64,000 nucleotides of DNA. It comes from an uncultured Verrucomicrobiota bacterium (lineage in GTDB: Bacteria; Verrucomicrobiota; Kiritimatiellia; SS1-B-03-39; UBA6053). The notes beneath the pieces were generated by a model. It made no database searches. It was given only the letters and a program-made list of their open reading frames with translations, and was not told where the DNA came from. Both the position numbers and the translations under genes were made by a program. Location of the stretch: positions 44,918-108,917 of the forward strand of contig CAKZLZ010000187.1 in assembly GCA_937127435.1 (NCBI GenBank), read 5' to 3'. This document shows, one piece after another, positions 7,706-16,372 of this stretch (the first letter of the stretch is position 1; every line of letters starts with the position of its first letter).

Positions 7706-8802
7706 GAGTTTGCCTTGGGCTCCCCGCCGGTGACTGATTTCTGAGCTTTTGTGGTGCGTCCGCTGACCCAGCGCCCTTCAATCATGGTGACTTTCGGGTG
7801 AACGGGCGGTCCGAGTTCATTGCGTCCCATTTGGGCGGCCACCATTTCCAGTGCGGTGGCGCCGACAATATCCCCTTTTTCTTCAATGCGGGCAAAGTGA
7901 TCTTCGGAGGGTTGGGAAAGGCAGGCCATTCCCACATCAGCGGGTACGTTCAAACCCAGGCGTTCGAGCCACTGGATTTCTTTCCCGGTGAGCGTAAGGA
8001 GGGCATCCGGTTTCCATTTTTCGAACCAGATCCGGAAGGGTTCCAAAGGATTTTGATCGGAGGCGCCGGCGAAGACGGGGACTTGATTTTCGCCCGGTTG
8101 ATTTTGTCCGGCAAAGACCGGGATGCGTTGCTTTTTGGGGAGGGCATTTTGGCATTCCAGAAAGCCGGTATACCATTTGGTTCCGTAGCGGTTACCGTAG
8201 GTAAAGGTTTCTCCGAGTACGGTTCCAATGCGTTTGTAGCCCAGTTTCCGCAATTCGTTAAAAGCGGTAATAAAATTTTGCAGGTTGTCGTAGACCACCC
8301 GGTTGAGTTCCTGTGCTTCCCATCCGTATCCCACCCCAACGGCGCTGTAAGCCCGCCAATCCATCTGCAGCGAACGGTTCCCGTGATAAGGCGGGGCCAA
8401 AATAATGCCGGTGATCCCGCGGGCCTGCAGAATGCGGTCAAGGCGGGCCGGGGTCATGTCTTTTTGTTGTATGAAAAAAGGTTCCACCCGAAAGCCCAAT
8501 TCTTTCCCCCGTTGGACCACTCCCTGATGAAAGATCCGGTAGGAGGTGACTTCATGCCAGTCGGCCAATGAACGGGTGGCGACCAGCAGGCCGATCACCC
8601 CTTTGTCGCTGATTTTGCGCCCGGAGCGAACCTGTGACATTAATACTTTGACGTAGGCGTTTTGTTGATAGCCCATTTCATCGGCCGTTTGCCGTACCCG
8701 CTCCCGCATTTCTTTCGAAATGGAAGGGTCTTCCCGCAGGGCCATGGAAACCGTCGCCTGGGTGGTTCCCAGTTTTTTAGCAATATCCCGTTGATTCGGC
8801 AT
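7702..8802 (-). CDS. LacI-family regulator, paralogue B (366 aa)
   Basis: HTH MPNQRDIAKKLGTTQATVSM and the same long PBP-like core as the regulator at 3928 (TRSLADWHEVTSYRIFHQG, ITGIILAPPYH, LNRVVYDNL, GYKRIGTVLG). An insertion near residues 225-245 repeats the word PVFAG (IPVFAGQNQPGENQVPVFAG), which looks like an internal duplication of about 15 residues absent from paralogue A. A dyad AACTTATC-AC-GATAAATT lies 6 bp before its start codon, implying autoregulation, and the better copy at 430-447 points to control of the aldolase gene. The sugar ligand is unknown. Confidence 0.9.
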   Translation of the reverse strand: MPNQRDIAKKLGTTQATVSMALREDPSISKEMRERVRQTADEMGYQQNAYVKVLMSQVRSGRKISDKGVIGLLVATRSLADWHEVTSYRIFHQGVVQRGKELGFRVEPFFIQQKDMTPARLDRILQARGITGIILAPPYHGNRSLQMDWRAYSAVGVGYGWEAQELNRVVYDNLQNFITAFNELRKLGYKRIGTVLGETFTYGNRYGTKWYTGFLECQNALPKKQRIPVFAGQNQPGENQVPVFAGASDQNPLEPFRIWFEKWKPDALLTLTGKEIQWLERLGLNVPADVGMACLSQPSEDHFARIEEKGDIVGATALEMVAAQMGRNELGPPVHPKVTMIEGRWVSGRTTKAQKSVTGGEPKANS

Positions 8803-8808
8803 CGCAGA

Positions 8809-8826
8809 AACTTATCACGATAAATT
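8809..8826. promoter_or_regulatory. LacI-type operator dyad AACTTATC-AC-GATAAATT
   Basis: It matches the 430-447 dyad in 17 of 18 positions and lies directly before the LacI start at 8802, where a bound repressor would block initiation. Likely autoregulatory site. Confidence 0.65.
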
Positions 8827-8879
8827 CACAGAACCACACTATTCGATAGAGAAGCGGTGAAGAATTCAGGGCACAAAAA

Positions 8880-8955
8880 TGGTGGGCCGACTGGGACTCG
8901 AACCCAGGACAAAAGGCTTAAAAGGCCTCTGCTCTACCAACTGAGCTATCGGCCC
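8880..8955 (-). tRNA. tRNA-Lys (UUU)
   Basis: A 76-nt cloverleaf with acceptor GGGCCGA/TCGGCCC, D arm GCTC-AGTTGGTA-GAGC, anticodon loop CTTTTAA with anticodon TTT, T arm CTGGG-TTCGAGT-CCCAG and an encoded CCA end. A T-rich stretch follows the 3' end. Isolated single tRNA gene. Confidence 0.97.
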
Positions 8956-9025
8956 ACCTAAAAGGTGGAAAGTTTCCTGCCGTCGGAAAAGGTGAAAACA
9001 CGATTTCCGGAAAACGGAAAGGCCC

Positions 9026-10258
9026 TTATAGGCAGTTTTCCGGCGTTGTCAAAGGCTTATGGGCGAAAAAACCACGATCTTGAAGGTAAGCCCCCGCGAA
9101 AATTGAATTGGAGAGGATCATCAGCATATCAAAGGGCAGGCGGAAGCGGATGCGGGTGAAGAAGATGGCGCTGAGGAATACATTGCAAATCACCAGCAGG
9201 TAGATGGCTTTTTCCAATTCGGAAAGAGGGTATTTTTTATAGAAAAACAGGCGGATGACAAAAAGTCCGAGCAGAGGGGTCCAGGTGACGAACATCAGCG
9301 CATTTTTAAGGGTAGAACTTTGAGAGGTGGTTTTGAGTTCATTTTTAAAATTGAAATAATTTACGGCTTTGGCGGCGTATAATTTCGCGGCATCCACGGG
9401 GTGGGTGCGGATCCACTCCAAGGCCTGGTCGCGGTAATAATGGTCGGTTTCGATTTCATTCATGTCTTCGACCGCGACGAGGACCGCGGTACGATCAACA
9501 TTCACGCCGGTATTGGGGCCGGTATGGGGGGAGTTTCCGAAAAACAGATTTAAACCGCTATTGGCGGAGATGGGGAGAAAGGCATCAAAGGTTTTGTAAT
9601 TCCGCCAGGTCCAGGGGAGCACGACCAGCAGGGTACAAACTGAGAGGAGGCATACCCGTGCCAAACGCTGAAACACGGGCCCCTTTTCGTGTCGATAGAG
9701 AATCCAGGCCAGCACCGGAGCTGTGAGTAAAAATGCAGGGATGTTCAGGATAAGAAAGCCCAGGCAAAGACCGGAAAGAATCAATGCCCGGTTTCTTTGT
9801 TCAGGATAGAGGAGCAACCAGATAATACCCAACAAGAGGAAAGTGCCGAGGGTTTGGGGATATAGCGTACTGGCGGTGAAGAGAAGAATGGGATAGGCGA
9901 ATACGAACAGACCGGGCAGACTATTTTTCGTTATTCGGCACATCAGCCAAACCGAAATGGCGAGTAGAAGTGTATTTGCAAGCTTTCCGGTCAGAGGGGC
10001 GTTGCATACATGGTACAGAGGACTGAGGAAAAAAGGGTATCCGGGTGGACGGTAGACGGTGGCCTCCCCGGTTTGTAAACTGAACCCGTTTCCTGCGGTC
10101 AGGGATTGTCCCAACTGATGATAGTCCACTTCATCCGGAAATCGAAGGCGGTTGCCGGAGAGACAGGCCAGGGTCACTGACACAATCAGTAAGGGAATAA
10201 TCACGAATTTAGATTGGTTCAGTATGGGAAATAACCTATTTATAAGTCTGAATATCAT
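9026..10258 (-). CDS. GT-C-fold membrane glycosyltransferase-like protein (410 aa)
   Basis: A polytopic inner-membrane protein of about ten helices with an early extracytoplasmic loop holding FPDEVDYHQLGQSL and GEATVYRPPGYPFFLSPLY. The acidic pair plus RPPGYP is the hallmark of family-39-type (PMT/ArnT-like) GT-C enzymes that use lipid-linked sugars. A periplasmic segment follows (LPWTWRNYKTFDAFLPIS, SGLNLFFGNSPHTGPNTG), as in related proteins. It is the left border of the polysaccharide locus, divergent from the acyltransferase at 10328. The acceptor is unknown. A second GT39-like protein is at 23146-24792. Confidence 0.75.
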   Translation of the reverse strand: MIFRLINRLFPILNQSKFVIIPLLIVSVTLACLSGNRLRFPDEVDYHQLGQSLTAGNGFSLQTGEATVYRPPGYPFFLSPLYHVCNAPLTGKLANTLLLAISVWLMCRITKNSLPGLFVFAYPILLFTASTLYPQTLGTFLLLGIIWLLLYPEQRNRALILSGLCLGFLILNIPAFLLTAPVLAWILYRHEKGPVFQRLARVCLLSVCTLLVVLPWTWRNYKTFDAFLPISANSGLNLFFGNSPHTGPNTGVNVDRTAVLVAVEDMNEIETDHYYRDQALEWIRTHPVDAAKLYAAKAVNYFNFKNELKTTSQSSTLKNALMFVTWTPLLGLFVIRLFFYKKYPLSELEKAIYLLVICNVFLSAIFFTRIRFRLPFDMLMILSNSIFAGAYLQDRGFFAHKPLTTPENCL

Positions 10259-10327
10259 GCCGGAAATGCTAAAGTTCTAAACCAAAATGCAAAGAGATAT
10301 TTTACAAATAAAAAGGCCAAAACGCAG

Positions 10328-10885
10328 ATGAGCTTCACAAAATTCATCCGTGCGGTGACGCTGGCATTCGCAAACCATTTCATGGCCGCGGTTCCGTCTT
10401 TCACCCTTCGAAATTTGTATTACCGCCATATTCTCCGCTATAAGATCGATAAAACCTGTAGCCTGCATATGGGCTGCTTTTTTACGGGCGGTAAAATTGA
10501 AGTGGGTCGGGAAACCATTGTGAACCGACGGTGTTTTTTTGACGGGCGGTTGGGCTTAAAAATCGGGGAGAATTGTAGCATTTCACCGGAAGTCACGATG
10601 TTATCCATGGGTCATGACCCGCAAGATCCCGGTTTTGCGGTTTCGGGGGGGCTGACGACAATTGGCGATTATGTTTGGATTGGCACCCGTGCGATAATTT
10701 TGCCGGGGGTTACGATTGGAGAAGGGGCTGTTATCGGTGCGGGATCCATTGTTACCCGGGACATCGCCCCGTGGAAAATTGCAGTGGGGAACCCGGCAAA
10801 AGAAATAAAAGACAGGAACCGGGATGTTTCCTACCCTTGTGAGTACCGGACCTGGTTTGACACGGATATATCTATTCACTCCTGA
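10328..10885 (+). CDS. Left-handed beta-helix acyltransferase (WbbJ/LacA type, 185 aa)
   Basis: Hexapeptide repeats form a left-handed beta-helix trimerisation domain (IEVGRETIVNRRCFFDGR, LKIGENCSISPEVTML), then the active-site His segment SMGHDPQD and the closing coils TIGDYVWIGTRAIILPGVTI and VIGAGSIVTRDI-PW-IAVGNPAK. The protein probably transfers an acetyl group to a sugar of the exported glycan in the cytoplasm. It is the first gene of a five-gene plus-strand operon (10328-15259) whose later members overlap by 4 bp. Confidence 0.88.
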   Translation: MSFTKFIRAVTLAFANHFMAAVPSFTLRNLYYRHILRYKIDKTCSLHMGCFFTGGKIEVGRETIVNRRCFFDGRLGLKIGENCSISPEVTMLSMGHDPQDPGFAVSGGLTTIGDYVWIGTRAIILPGVTIGEGAVIGAGSIVTRDIAPWKIAVGNPAKEIKDRNRDVSYPCEYRTWFDTDISIHS

Positions 10886-10900
10886 TAAAGAGCGTTTGGC

Positions 10901-12016
10901 ATGGATACTATACAAAACCCCATTGTGATTTTTGAACCTTTTTCGGGGGGGCACCGGGGGATTTTTGTGCAGCATCTTTATCAAGAACTTTTGAAGAGAG
11001 GAGATACTCCCAAAACATTTATCTTTTATGTGAATCCCCTGATTGCGCCACAACTTGTGCCGGCGTCTTCATCTATCAAGGTCATTGAAGCCGCTTCTCC
11101 CGACAGTGTCAGCCCGCTCACACAACTGAAGGAACTTTGTAAAGAATTCACCCCGCAGGAAATTATGCTGATGGCTCTTGGCGATTGGGAGTGGTCGCTC
11201 TTGTTTTGGCGCTGCCCGTTTCCGTTATCTTCGATTCTATTTGTTCAATACCCCGAAATAAAGAATCCCTTGAAGAGAAAATTGAAAAGTTTGAAGACCC
11301 GGCAAATCCTTTCCCGGAATTCTTTGAAGACCCTCTTTTTACTCAACGGAGCCAGGAGTGCAAAAATACTTCAAGAAATCCACGGTTCCGGCACCCGCTT
11401 TCTGGAAGTGGTGGATCCGGTGGTGCCTTACCCTCAGGGAAAAAGCGTTGCTCCCGCGGTCAAAGGGAGCCAAACTGCCTTTTTATATTTTGGTGCGATT
11501 TCACGCCGCAAAGGTTTCGGGTTGTTGGTGGATGCAATGCTGAAAATTTCAGCGGAAGAGCATCACCGGATGAAATTTATCATTTGTGGGCGCCCTGAAG
11601 ATCCCGGGTATTTTGAACATGAACTGGGTCGGTTGAAGCGGAGTGAATTACCGGTGAATTTGGAGGTTATCAACTATTTTGTCAGCGAAGTAGAAATGTG
11701 GAACCGGTTTTCAGGATCGGATGTCGTGTTAATGCCTTATTTGCGCCCGGAATATTCCAGTGGGGTTTTGGGAATTGCGGCACAGACGCTGCGACCGGTG
11801 ATTGGACCCAAAGAAGGACTTTTGGGCAGATTGATTCAAGAAAACCATCTGGGGATGGTGTGTAAAATGAATACCCGTGCTTTGAAAAAAGCTTTGGTTT
11901 CGGCCTCAGAAACTTTACCCGGAATAGACGTGGCGTCGGCAAAAGCTTTTGCGGAGAAAAGTTCCCCGAAAGCCTTTGCCTGCGAAATTCTTACAGCACT
12001 TTGCGGAGAAGAATGA
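10901..12016 (+). CDS. Glycosyltransferase, GT-B fold (GT4-like, 371 aa)
   Basis: The N-terminal half begins IVIFEPFSGGHRGIFVQHLY, a nucleotide-binding-like opening. The C-terminal half has FLYFGAISRRKGFGLLVDAM (donor-binding strand with the conserved Arg/Lys) and VVLMPYLRPEYSSGVLGIAA, the E-x7-E-like region of GT4 retaining enzymes. It probably adds a sugar to the growing surface glycan on the cytoplasmic face. It overlaps the next gene by 4 bp (ATGA), implying translational coupling. Donor and acceptor cannot be read from the sequence. Confidence 0.82.
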   Translation: MDTIQNPIVIFEPFSGGHRGIFVQHLYQELLKRGDTPKTFIFYVNPLIAPQLVPASSSIKVIEAASPDSVSPLTQLKELCKEFTPQEIMLMALGDWEWSLLFWRCPFPLSSILFVQYPEIKNPLKRKLKSLKTRQILSRNSLKTLFLLNGARSAKILQEIHGSGTRFLEVVDPVVPYPQGKSVAPAVKGSQTAFLYFGAISRRKGFGLLVDAMLKISAEEHHRMKFIICGRPEDPGYFEHELGRLKRSELPVNLEVINYFVSEVEMWNRFSGSDVVLMPYLRPEYSSGVLGIAAQTLRPVIGPKEGLLGRLIQENHLGMVCKMNTRALKKALVSASETLPGIDVASAKAFAEKSSPKAFACEILTALCGEE

Positions 12017-13014
12017 GCGTGGCCGGAACTAATTTTTTTCATGACAGCTTATCTGATTTGGAGGGGATCTGTGAATCTGCGGGTGTGAAGATGGCTTATC
12101 ATGTCGGGCTTCTCGATGTCATTCCGCGGCGCGGACTCTTGCGGCAATACCGGATTCTGGTAAAGCATTTAAAGTTTTGTTGGCACCTTCGTAAACGGCA
12201 GTCGTCGGAAGAGATTCAATTTATTCGGGAGTTTTCGAACATTCCACTTTGGATCGGGTTTCGGTTATTTGGAATACGCGGAGACAGAATCTGTCTTCTG
12301 ATTCATCATAATTTCCAGTGGGCCTTAAACCGGAAATTGAACCGGGTTGCTTTCAGATCCTTGCAACGAAGAGGTTGCCATTTTTTATTTTTTGAAGTTA
12401 TACCGGAAGCCTATCTGCATGATTTTGGTATGGTATCCGGACGCTGTCATGCGATCCCCCATCCTGTGAAAGAACCTATATCTGTAGAAGCAGCTCCACA
12501 GTACACCGCAGGATTAATAGGAACTTGGAAAAGCGGGGGGGAGAGTTTAAAGGCTTTTCGACAGTTGTCGTCGGTGGAGAGTATGGAATCGATTTTAGTG
12601 GGAGCCTCAAATATCGAAGAAGCCAAAGGGGAGTTAGAGGCGTCTCCATTACCCGTTGAATTTATTGATACAACGCTTCCGGATGAATTTGACCGGGCGT
12701 TTCGTGCCTGTCGACTGGTGTATTTGGCGTATCCGCAATCACACTACCACTATCGTGCATCCGGTCTACTCAGTGATGCGGTTCGTAACCGGGTGCCGGT
12801 TTTGATTCCTGATTATCCTGTCATGCATCAACAGATGTCTTGGCCGGTTCCGGTTGGTAAGGCTTTTTCGGACGAACAATCCTTTGCAAAGATTTTAACC
12901 GCTCTTTTGAAGGATCGGGATACGACAGGGTTTGATTTCGACGGGCATGCCGCGGCGCGGGGGGCGAGTGCTCTCCGTATTCATATGAAAAAGATTTTCG
13001 AGGAGATGTTGTGA
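12013..13014 (+). CDS. Putative glycosyltransferase-like protein of the polysaccharide operon (333 aa)
   Basis: No family is recognised with certainty. The layout resembles GT-B enzymes: an N-terminal Rossmann-like half (ICLLIHHNFQWALNRKLNRV), then AGLIGTWKSGGESLKAFRQL, which reads like a donor-domain start, and VYLAYPQSHYHYRASGLLSD-AV, similar to the C-terminal donor-binding stretch of GT4 proteins. ATG 12013 overlaps the upstream stop (ATGA), and the stop overlaps the GTG of the WecG-type gene. Function is inferred mainly from position within a tightly coupled operon. Confidence 0.6.
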   Translation: MSVAGTNFFHDSLSDLEGICESAGVKMAYHVGLLDVIPRRGLLRQYRILVKHLKFCWHLRKRQSSEEIQFIREFSNIPLWIGFRLFGIRGDRICLLIHHNFQWALNRKLNRVAFRSLQRRGCHFLFFEVIPEAYLHDFGMVSGRCHAIPHPVKEPISVEAAPQYTAGLIGTWKSGGESLKAFRQLSSVESMESILVGASNIEEAKGELEASPLPVEFIDTTLPDEFDRAFRACRLVYLAYPQSHYHYRASGLLSDAVRNRVPVLIPDYPVMHQQMSWPVPVGKAFSDEQSFAKILTALLKDRDTTGFDFDGHAAARGASALRIHMKKIFEEML

Positions 13015-13757
13015 AGCGGATACAGGTCACCAGCCTAGGTGTAGACAATGTAACGCTGTCAGAATTACTGGAGCACCTTTTCCGTATGTCCAGGGAGGAA
13101 GGGGTATCAATTGTGAATTATGCCAATGCTCACGGATGTAATGTTGCCAGTCGAAATGAAAAGTTCCGGGAAGCGATGGGCAAAGCGGATTTGGTGTTTT
13201 GTGATGGAAACGGGGTTATCCTGGGTGCAAAACTTTTGGGTACCCCATTGAAAGAACGGATGACGCCGCCAGATTGGGTGGATATGTTTTTCCGGCGCTG
13301 TGTAAAGGAGGAAAAAAGTGTCTATTTTGTGGGTGAACCGCTTGCAACTCTGGAGAAATTTTTGGAGAAATTGGCATTTCTTCATCCAGAATTAAAGATT
13401 GCGGGGGCCCACCATGGATATTTTAGCTTCGACTCCGATGAGGAACGGTGTCTTTTGAAAGACTTGAAGTCACAAAAACCGGATTTTATTCTCACGGGCA
13501 TGGGAATGCCCAAACAGGAAATTTGGGCGGAGCGGATCCGCGACAGTTTGCCGCAGGGGGTAATTCTCTCGACAGGAGCGCTGTTCAAGTGGTACGCGGG
13601 GGTCGAAATTCGTAAAAAATCTTTTCTAACTGATCATGGATTTGAGTGGTTGTGTCGTTTGGTACAGCATCCAGTTCAGTTGTTTGGCCGATATGTGATT
13701 GGCAACAGCGTGTTTCTAATCCGTATTTTAATTCAGAAGTATTTTAAATCGTCGTGA
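13011..13757 (+). CDS. WecG/TagA/CpsF-family glycosyltransferase (GT26, 248 aa)
   Basis: It contains the family blocks VNYANAHGCNVASRNEKFRE, ADLVFCDGNGVILGAKLLG, ERMTPPDWVDMFF, YFVGEP and LTGMGMPKQEIWAERI, ending with the amphipathic helix region HPVQLFGRYVIGNSVFL that docks these enzymes on the membrane. GT26 enzymes transfer N-acetylmannosamine (TagA), N-acetylmannosaminuronate (WecG) or glucose/galactose-type residues to undecaprenyl-linked intermediates. The neighbouring Ugd and WbpB-like genes would fit a uronic-acid donor, but that is inference. The start is GTG 13011, overlapping the previous stop. Confidence 0.9.
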   Translation: MKRIQVTSLGVDNVTLSELLEHLFRMSREEGVSIVNYANAHGCNVASRNEKFREAMGKADLVFCDGNGVILGAKLLGTPLKERMTPPDWVDMFFRRCVKEEKSVYFVGEPLATLEKFLEKLAFLHPELKIAGAHHGYFSFDSDEERCLLKDLKSQKPDFILTGMGMPKQEIWAERIRDSLPQGVILSTGALFKWYAGVEIRKKSFLTDHGFEWLCRLVQHPVQLFGRYVIGNSVFLIRILIQKYFKSS

Positions 13758-15259
13758 AAGCCACCAAAATTCTAGTCAGCCTCATATCCATCGCCTTTTT
13801 AATGCTGGTCGTGGCGTATACGTTCCGCATGGGGATGGCGAAGTACAGTCTGGTCGTTCTGACCATCCCGATCACGATCTTTTTTATGAACCATCAGAAG
13901 ATTCTGTATGGAGCCATTATCTGTACGGTATTCAGTAAACTGACTTTTCCGGGTTTACCCAGTACTTTGTATATTTACCATCTACTGGTTTTGTTGGCGA
14001 TTGGTATCCACATTATCAATGTCTGCATTACAAAAAGAAAAAACAAACAAAACCCAACGGTTCGCTTCCTGTCGGGATTGCTGATTTTAAATGTTGCCAT
14101 CATTATTCTTTTTCGGGGTGCAGGTCTGCGGATTCTGGGGGATGAAAACTGGGGCGGGATGCGCTATGTGGAGACGCTGCTTCCGCTGGGTCTGATTTTT
14201 CTAACCCCCCAGTTCCGTTTCACTGCGGATGAATGGAAAAAGATCTTCGTGTTCTTTGTGATCTTTTCAGGTTTACCCTTGGCTTCCGAGGCGGTATTTT
14301 TGCTTTCCGGGGGAAGAGTATATCAGCAATTCTATTTGGTGAACTTTAATATGAGTACGCTGAGTAGTATCACTTCACAAGAGATGGGGCATGAAATGGT
14401 CCGTTTTCAGAGTGCGAACAAGATTGGACCGATTCTGTTGGTGCTCTCTTCAGGATTTTTTATTTTCCGGAAACTGAATTTCTATTCATTGGGCATGTAT
14501 GTCTTAGGATTTATGCTGATTGGCCTTTCGGGTCACCGCTCTGGCATGATTGATATGGCCCTGATTACCTTTGTAACGGGTTTGATTTATTTTCAGAAAA
14601 AGAAGGTCTTTTACTTCATATTTCTCAGCATTATTTCGCTTTTTGGATTGTTATTGGTCTATCATTATGCGGCGCATCTCCCTCTGACCTTCCAGCGGAT
14701 GTTTCTGATTTTGCCCAACATTGAAGTTGCGCAAGAAGCAAGGTTGGATGCAACCATTAGTATGGAATGGCGATTAGACTTATGGAAAGAAGCGTTGCGG
14801 GAAATCCATAATAACCCGGGGTACTTGCTGTTGGGGAAAGGGTTGACCTACTCTTCAACTGAATATAACGCCCTTAAATTCTTCGACTTCAGCTACTGGT
14901 GGGCGATTTTGACTTCTAATTATCATCAGGGAATTTTGAGTCTGCTGATCGTCACCGGTATCCCCGGATTTATTATTACGACCGCGATCTTTATTCAGGG
15001 GTTAAAAGACCATACTGTTTTTCAAAAAAGTTTAACACAACGCACACTGCTTAGCTCATTTCATTACGCATTTCTCGTGTATTCCTATATTGTGATTGTG
15101 AAATTTTATGTCGTTTACGGAGATATTACCATCTACGTACCGTCAATTATTTACATGTTTTTTGTGATGAATCTTTTGTCTGACTCCATCAGACAGGAGG
15201 AGAAAAACCGTATTGACGCGGTTGCTGTCCCCCGGGATGCCGCCGCATTATTGCGCTAG
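13754..15259 (+). CDS. O-antigen ligase/polymerase-like membrane protein (501 aa)
   Basis: A polytopic membrane protein of about eleven helices with a large loop near residues 330-400 (RLDATISMEWRLDLWKEALR ... GYLLLGKGLTYSS), the layout of the Wzy_C/RfaL/O-antigen-ligase family. The loop carries conserved Arg residues and a short G-H-R-S-G motif earlier (LSGHRSGMIDMAL). Such proteins polymerise or ligate undecaprenyl-linked glycans on the periplasmic side. The start is GTG 13754, overlapping the WecG-type stop by 4 bp; the end overlaps the convergent GT9 gene by 12 bp. Polymerase and ligase cannot be told apart from sequence alone. Confidence 0.8.
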   Translation: MKATKILVSLISIAFLMLVVAYTFRMGMAKYSLVVLTIPITIFFMNHQKILYGAIICTVFSKLTFPGLPSTLYIYHLLVLLAIGIHIINVCITKRKNKQNPTVRFLSGLLILNVAIIILFRGAGLRILGDENWGGMRYVETLLPLGLIFLTPQFRFTADEWKKIFVFFVIFSGLPLASEAVFLLSGGRVYQQFYLVNFNMSTLSSITSQEMGHEMVRFQSANKIGPILLVLSSGFFIFRKLNFYSLGMYVLGFMLIGLSGHRSGMIDMALITFVTGLIYFQKKKVFYFIFLSIISLFGLLLVYHYAAHLPLTFQRMFLILPNIEVAQEARLDATISMEWRLDLWKEALREIHNNPGYLLLGKGLTYSSTEYNALKFFDFSYWWAILTSNYHQGILSLLIVTGIPGFIITTAIFIQGLKDHTVFQKSLTQRTLLSSFHYAFLVYSYIVIVKFYVVYGDITIYVPSIIYMFFVMNLLSDSIRQEEKNRIDAVAVPRDAAALLR

Positions 15260-16372
15260 AGAATCCAGCGCATGAATTATGGTGTTGGGGGGGATATCAA
15301 CAAGACATACCGCTTGGGAATAAATGCAATTCCAGTTACAGCCGAAGCAGGGTTTTTGGTTGGTTAACCACTTGTGAATCTCCGGATTACCCCAAGGGGC
15401 AAAATGATTGTATTGTCCTCCGGCCAGGAGAAAAACGCCCGGGCGGTCCAGACAGATCGCCAGATGTGCAGGCGCTGAATCCATCGAGAGAGTCACAAAT
15501 GCGCTTTGAATCAATTTTGCCGCATCCAAAATGGAAGCGGGAAGTGAGATTTCGCAGTCGAGGTCGGCGGGAAGGAGTTCACGGAAGGACTCGAGTTGTT
15601 TTTTTTCACTTTGGGTTCCTGAAAGAATAAATCTGAACCGGGGATGCATTTCCGAAAACCTACGCACACATTCCGCCAGTTTCTCCAGAGGGTAATTTCG
15701 CAGAGGACTGCGGGTCACTGGGAAGAGGACCAGGGTTTTTTCAACAGGAGATTTTTTGGGTAAATCCAAGTAGGGGGCAATTTTTTCAATCTCAACTTTC
15801 CGAGAAGTAAAAGCTTCAAGAAGAGCCTGGTGTGCATAAATCTCCAGTGGGTAGGCATCTCTTTCCCCGGGGTAGGGCAGGGAATGAGAAAAAGAAAAAC
15901 GTTTAAAAGAGGCGGGGCAATTCGGGTGGATGGGTGATGCAGTCAGCCCATAACTGTTCTGAGGGTTGAGCCAGTTTAAAAGTACATGGTCCATCCCTGA
16001 ACGCGCATTTTTTAAACAGACCAGTTGCTTGATGCGGATGGATCTGCAGAAGGACCAGGTGGAGCAAACTTTTTTGATGCCGTCCAGTAGGTTCCGGGAG
16101 TTGGATCCGTGGATGACCCGCACTTCCAGATCAGGGAAATAGAACGCCACCAATGATCTGGTTTCGGGAGAGCAGAGTAAAATCCAGTTGTGATTATTGT
16201 CCCGGGTAAGTTCCCTGATCATTCCTGAAGCGAGTAAAAAATCACCAATAGCATCCGGCTTATAGATGATATCTACTTCTCGGGCGGCATTCTTTTTGCA
16301 GGGGCGGAGCAGGTACAGACCACGTTGAACAATCCAGTATCCCTTTTGCCGGGTCCACTGGAATATTTTCAT
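15248..16372 (-). CDS. Glycosyltransferase family 9 (heptosyltransferase-like, 374 aa)
   Basis: The N-terminal VDIIYKPDAIGDFLLASGMI is the GT9 opening (usually RxGxxGDxxxxxP). The C-terminal domain holds LVLFPVTRSPLRNYPLEKLA and the ADP-heptose-site region FVTLSMDSAPAHLAICLDRP-GVFLLAG. A Cys-rich tail (PCFGCNWNCIYSQAVCLVDI) matches the late segment of ADP-heptose:LPS transferases. It probably builds LPS core or a related glycan on the cytoplasmic face of the inner membrane. ATG 16372 overlaps the stop of the upstream pyruvyl-transferase gene by 4 bp. Confidence 0.88.
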   Translation of the reverse strand: MKIFQWTRQKGYWIVQRGLYLLRPCKKNAAREVDIIYKPDAIGDFLLASGMIRELTRDNNHNWILLCSPETRSLVAFYFPDLEVRVIHGSNSRNLLDGIKKVCSTWSFCRSIRIKQLVCLKNARSGMDHVLLNWLNPQNSYGLTASPIHPNCPASFKRFSFSHSLPYPGERDAYPLEIYAHQALLEAFTSRKVEIEKIAPYLDLPKKSPVEKTLVLFPVTRSPLRNYPLEKLAECVRRFSEMHPRFRFILSGTQSEKKQLESFRELLPADLDCEISLPASILDAAKLIQSAFVTLSMDSAPAHLAICLDRPGVFLLAGGQYNHFAPWGNPEIHKWLTNQKPCFGCNWNCIYSQAVCLVDIPPNTIIHALDSLAQ

